A stretch of 5,149 nt of DNA from the NCBI GenBank assembly GCA_022728415.1, contig JAIJJM010000199.1, positions 1 to 5,149 of the forward strand, given 5' to 3'. Both the position numbers and the translations under genes were made by a program. The notes below the pieces were generated by a model, which saw only the letters and a program-made list of their open reading frames with translations, ran no database searches and was not told the DNA's origin. The stretch is from Collinsella sp. GTDB taxonomy: Bacteria > Actinomycetota > Coriobacteriia > Coriobacteriales > Coriobacteriaceae. Positions within the stretch are counted from its first letter, which is position 1, and each line of letters begins with the position of its first letter. This document shows positions 4,646 through 5,149 of this stretch, piece after piece.

Positions 4646-4678
4646 GCCGTGTTTGAAGCCTCTTGCATCAAAAACGGC
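4646..4678 (-). promoter_or_regulatory. Long imperfect hairpin in the presumed Rrf2 leader
   Basis: GCCGT-g-TTTGA (4646-4656) and TCAAA-a-ACGGC (4668-4678) pair over 10 of 11 positions around an 11-base loop. It begins near the expected transcription start from the TATACT box and would form the first structure of the leader RNA. No U-run follows, so it is not an obvious terminator. Confidence 0.4.
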
Positions 4679-4692
4679 CCACAGTGCAATTC

Positions 4693-4698
4693 AGTATA
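4693..4698 (-). promoter_or_regulatory. Candidate -10 box for the Rrf2-mutY operon
   Basis: TATACT on the minus strand is the best -10 match upstream of the Rrf2 gene and equals the -10 proposed for the tRNA gene. The -35 position holds only TGCTCA (3 of 6). Such a weak -35 would fit a regulated promoter. The implied leader is about 150 bases. Confidence 0.35.
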
Positions 4699-4837
4699 AC
4701 CTGCCCCTACTTCATTGAGCAGGCGTTGCGCAACAAATTCCTTGTTTGAACCATGTCTCAAGCGGAGCTTGTCCGAGAATTGGAAGGCTTTGGTTTTGGG
4801 CGAAAGGAGCCGATGGGATCAAGGTCCTATCAAACGC

Positions 4838-4865
4838 AAAAAACCACGTCCGAAGACGTGGTTTT
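4838..4865 (-). terminator. Rho-independent terminator of tRNA-Asp, UUCG tetraloop
   Basis: On the minus strand AAAACCACGTC and GACGTGGTTTT form a perfect 11 bp stem closed by a C(UUCG)G tetraloop, among the most stable RNA loops known. The U-run continues for two bases past the stem. It starts 9 bases after the encoded CCA. Confidence 0.9.
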
Positions 4866-4873
4866 AATTGCGT

Positions 4874-4951
<78 letters not shown>

Positions 4952-4997
4952 AGGCAGTCGTTCGCGTTTGTTTCCGCTCGCGTGCGCTGCGGGGATT

Positions 4998-5027
4998 AGT
5001 ATACACAGAAGTCTGTCCGGTGCGCAA
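4998..5027 (-). promoter_or_regulatory. Probable promoter of tRNA-Asp
   Basis: On the minus strand TTGCGC (5027-5022) and TATACT (5003-4998) are separated by 18 bases. The -10 box lies about 47 bases upstream of the mature tRNA 5' end, leaving a GC-rich leader to be removed by RNase P. An A/T-rich tract (5031-5050) just upstream could act as an UP-like element. Confidence 0.55.
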
Positions 5028-5121
5028 CAACTTTTTTGAAAATATTTTTTGGGCTCTCCGGGAGGGTCTCCGGGGCCGAGGGCGCGGGTTAAGTTTGCTG
5101 CTCTACAGTCCTGCGCAAGAC

Positions 5122-5147
5122 GGAAAGCACATTAAGTGCTTTCCTTT
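5122..5147 (+). terminator. Hairpin at the right edge, possible terminator of an outside feature
   Basis: GGAAAGCAC (5122-5130) and GTGCTTTCC (5136-5144) form a perfect 9 bp stem with loop ATTAA, followed on the plus strand by TTT before the window ends at GC. The U-run is too short to judge, and no gene in the window would need it. The orientation is uncertain. Confidence 0.35.
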
Positions 5148-5149
5148 GC

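Larger units (their letters stand above)
4534..4837. other. Dyad- and repeat-rich region between the Rrf2 gene and the tRNA terminator
   Basis: No gene is supported in these 304 bp. The right-hand third (about 4740-4837) shows nothing I can name. The rest holds a candidate -10 box, a long imperfect hairpin, a TTGCAA-centred dyad, and a 13-mer direct repeat GCCCAAATTGCAA (4615-4627) / GCCCACAGTGCAA (4677-4689), matching at 11 of 13 positions with a 62 bp offset. GTTGCGCAAC (4725-4734) is a perfect palindrome. TGCGCAACAA (4727-4736) recurs at 5021-5030 near the tRNA promoter. Together they suggest a regulated promoter and leader for the Rrf2-mutY unit. Confidence 0.45.

Noticed and set aside
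4588..4818. Stop-free minus-strand stretch of 77 codons upstream of the Rrf2 gene
   Set aside because: The first ATG is at 4668, past the middle, and no ribosome binding site precedes any start. Dyads and a -10-like box fill the stretch. A decayed gene is possible, but a regulatory region explains it better. A protein search would settle it.

Overview
The window suggests an anaerobic, fairly GC-rich Gram-positive bacterium, most likely an actinobacterium of the Coriobacteriia (Collinsella-like). This is an inference from base composition, strong AGGAGG-type ribosome binding sites, a CCA-encoding tRNA gene, a rubrerythrin and an adenine glycosylase without an iron-sulphur cluster. No database search was possible. 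Every gene I accept is on the minus strand, so the window reads right to left biologically.

Right part (about 2467-5149). A tRNA-Asp(GTC) gene has its own promoter and a UUCG-capped terminator. A roughly 300 bp gap follows, rich in dyads and short repeats. Then comes a two-gene unit with 20 bases between the coding regions: an Rrf2-family regulator with an IscR/NsrR-like cysteine set, and a MutY-like adenine DNA glycosylase. The glycosylase lacks the [4Fe-4S] cysteines and the NUDIX-like domain, and seems to carry a winged-helix C-terminus instead. After 114 bp comes rubrerythrin, a peroxide-reducing enzyme of anaerobes. Together these form a plausible oxidative-stress group: sensor, repair of 8-oxoguanine damage, and peroxide removal.

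Middle part (about 1746-2466). There is no gene here. It holds three minus-strand terminator-like hairpins and a 205 bp element bounded by 24 bp terminal inverted repeats (23 of 24 matched). I read the element as a MITE-like non-autonomous mobile element sitting downstream of rubrerythrin.

Left part (1-1745). A small single-pass membrane protein of unknown function (1323-1745) is followed by a lower-GC, translationally coupled pair. The first gene is an AbiEii/DUF6036-like nucleotidyltransferase. The second is a helix-turn-helix protein that starts at TTG, overlapping the stop codon of the first. This looks like a toxin-antitoxin-type module with the toxin-like gene first. At the left edge is the N-terminal 19 codons of another membrane protein.

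The most interesting items are the MITE-like element, the cluster-less glycosylase with a hairpin right after its start codon, the reverse-order nucleotidyltransferase/HTH pair, and the Rrf2 regulator with an extra C-x-C-x-C tail and a dyad-rich leader.
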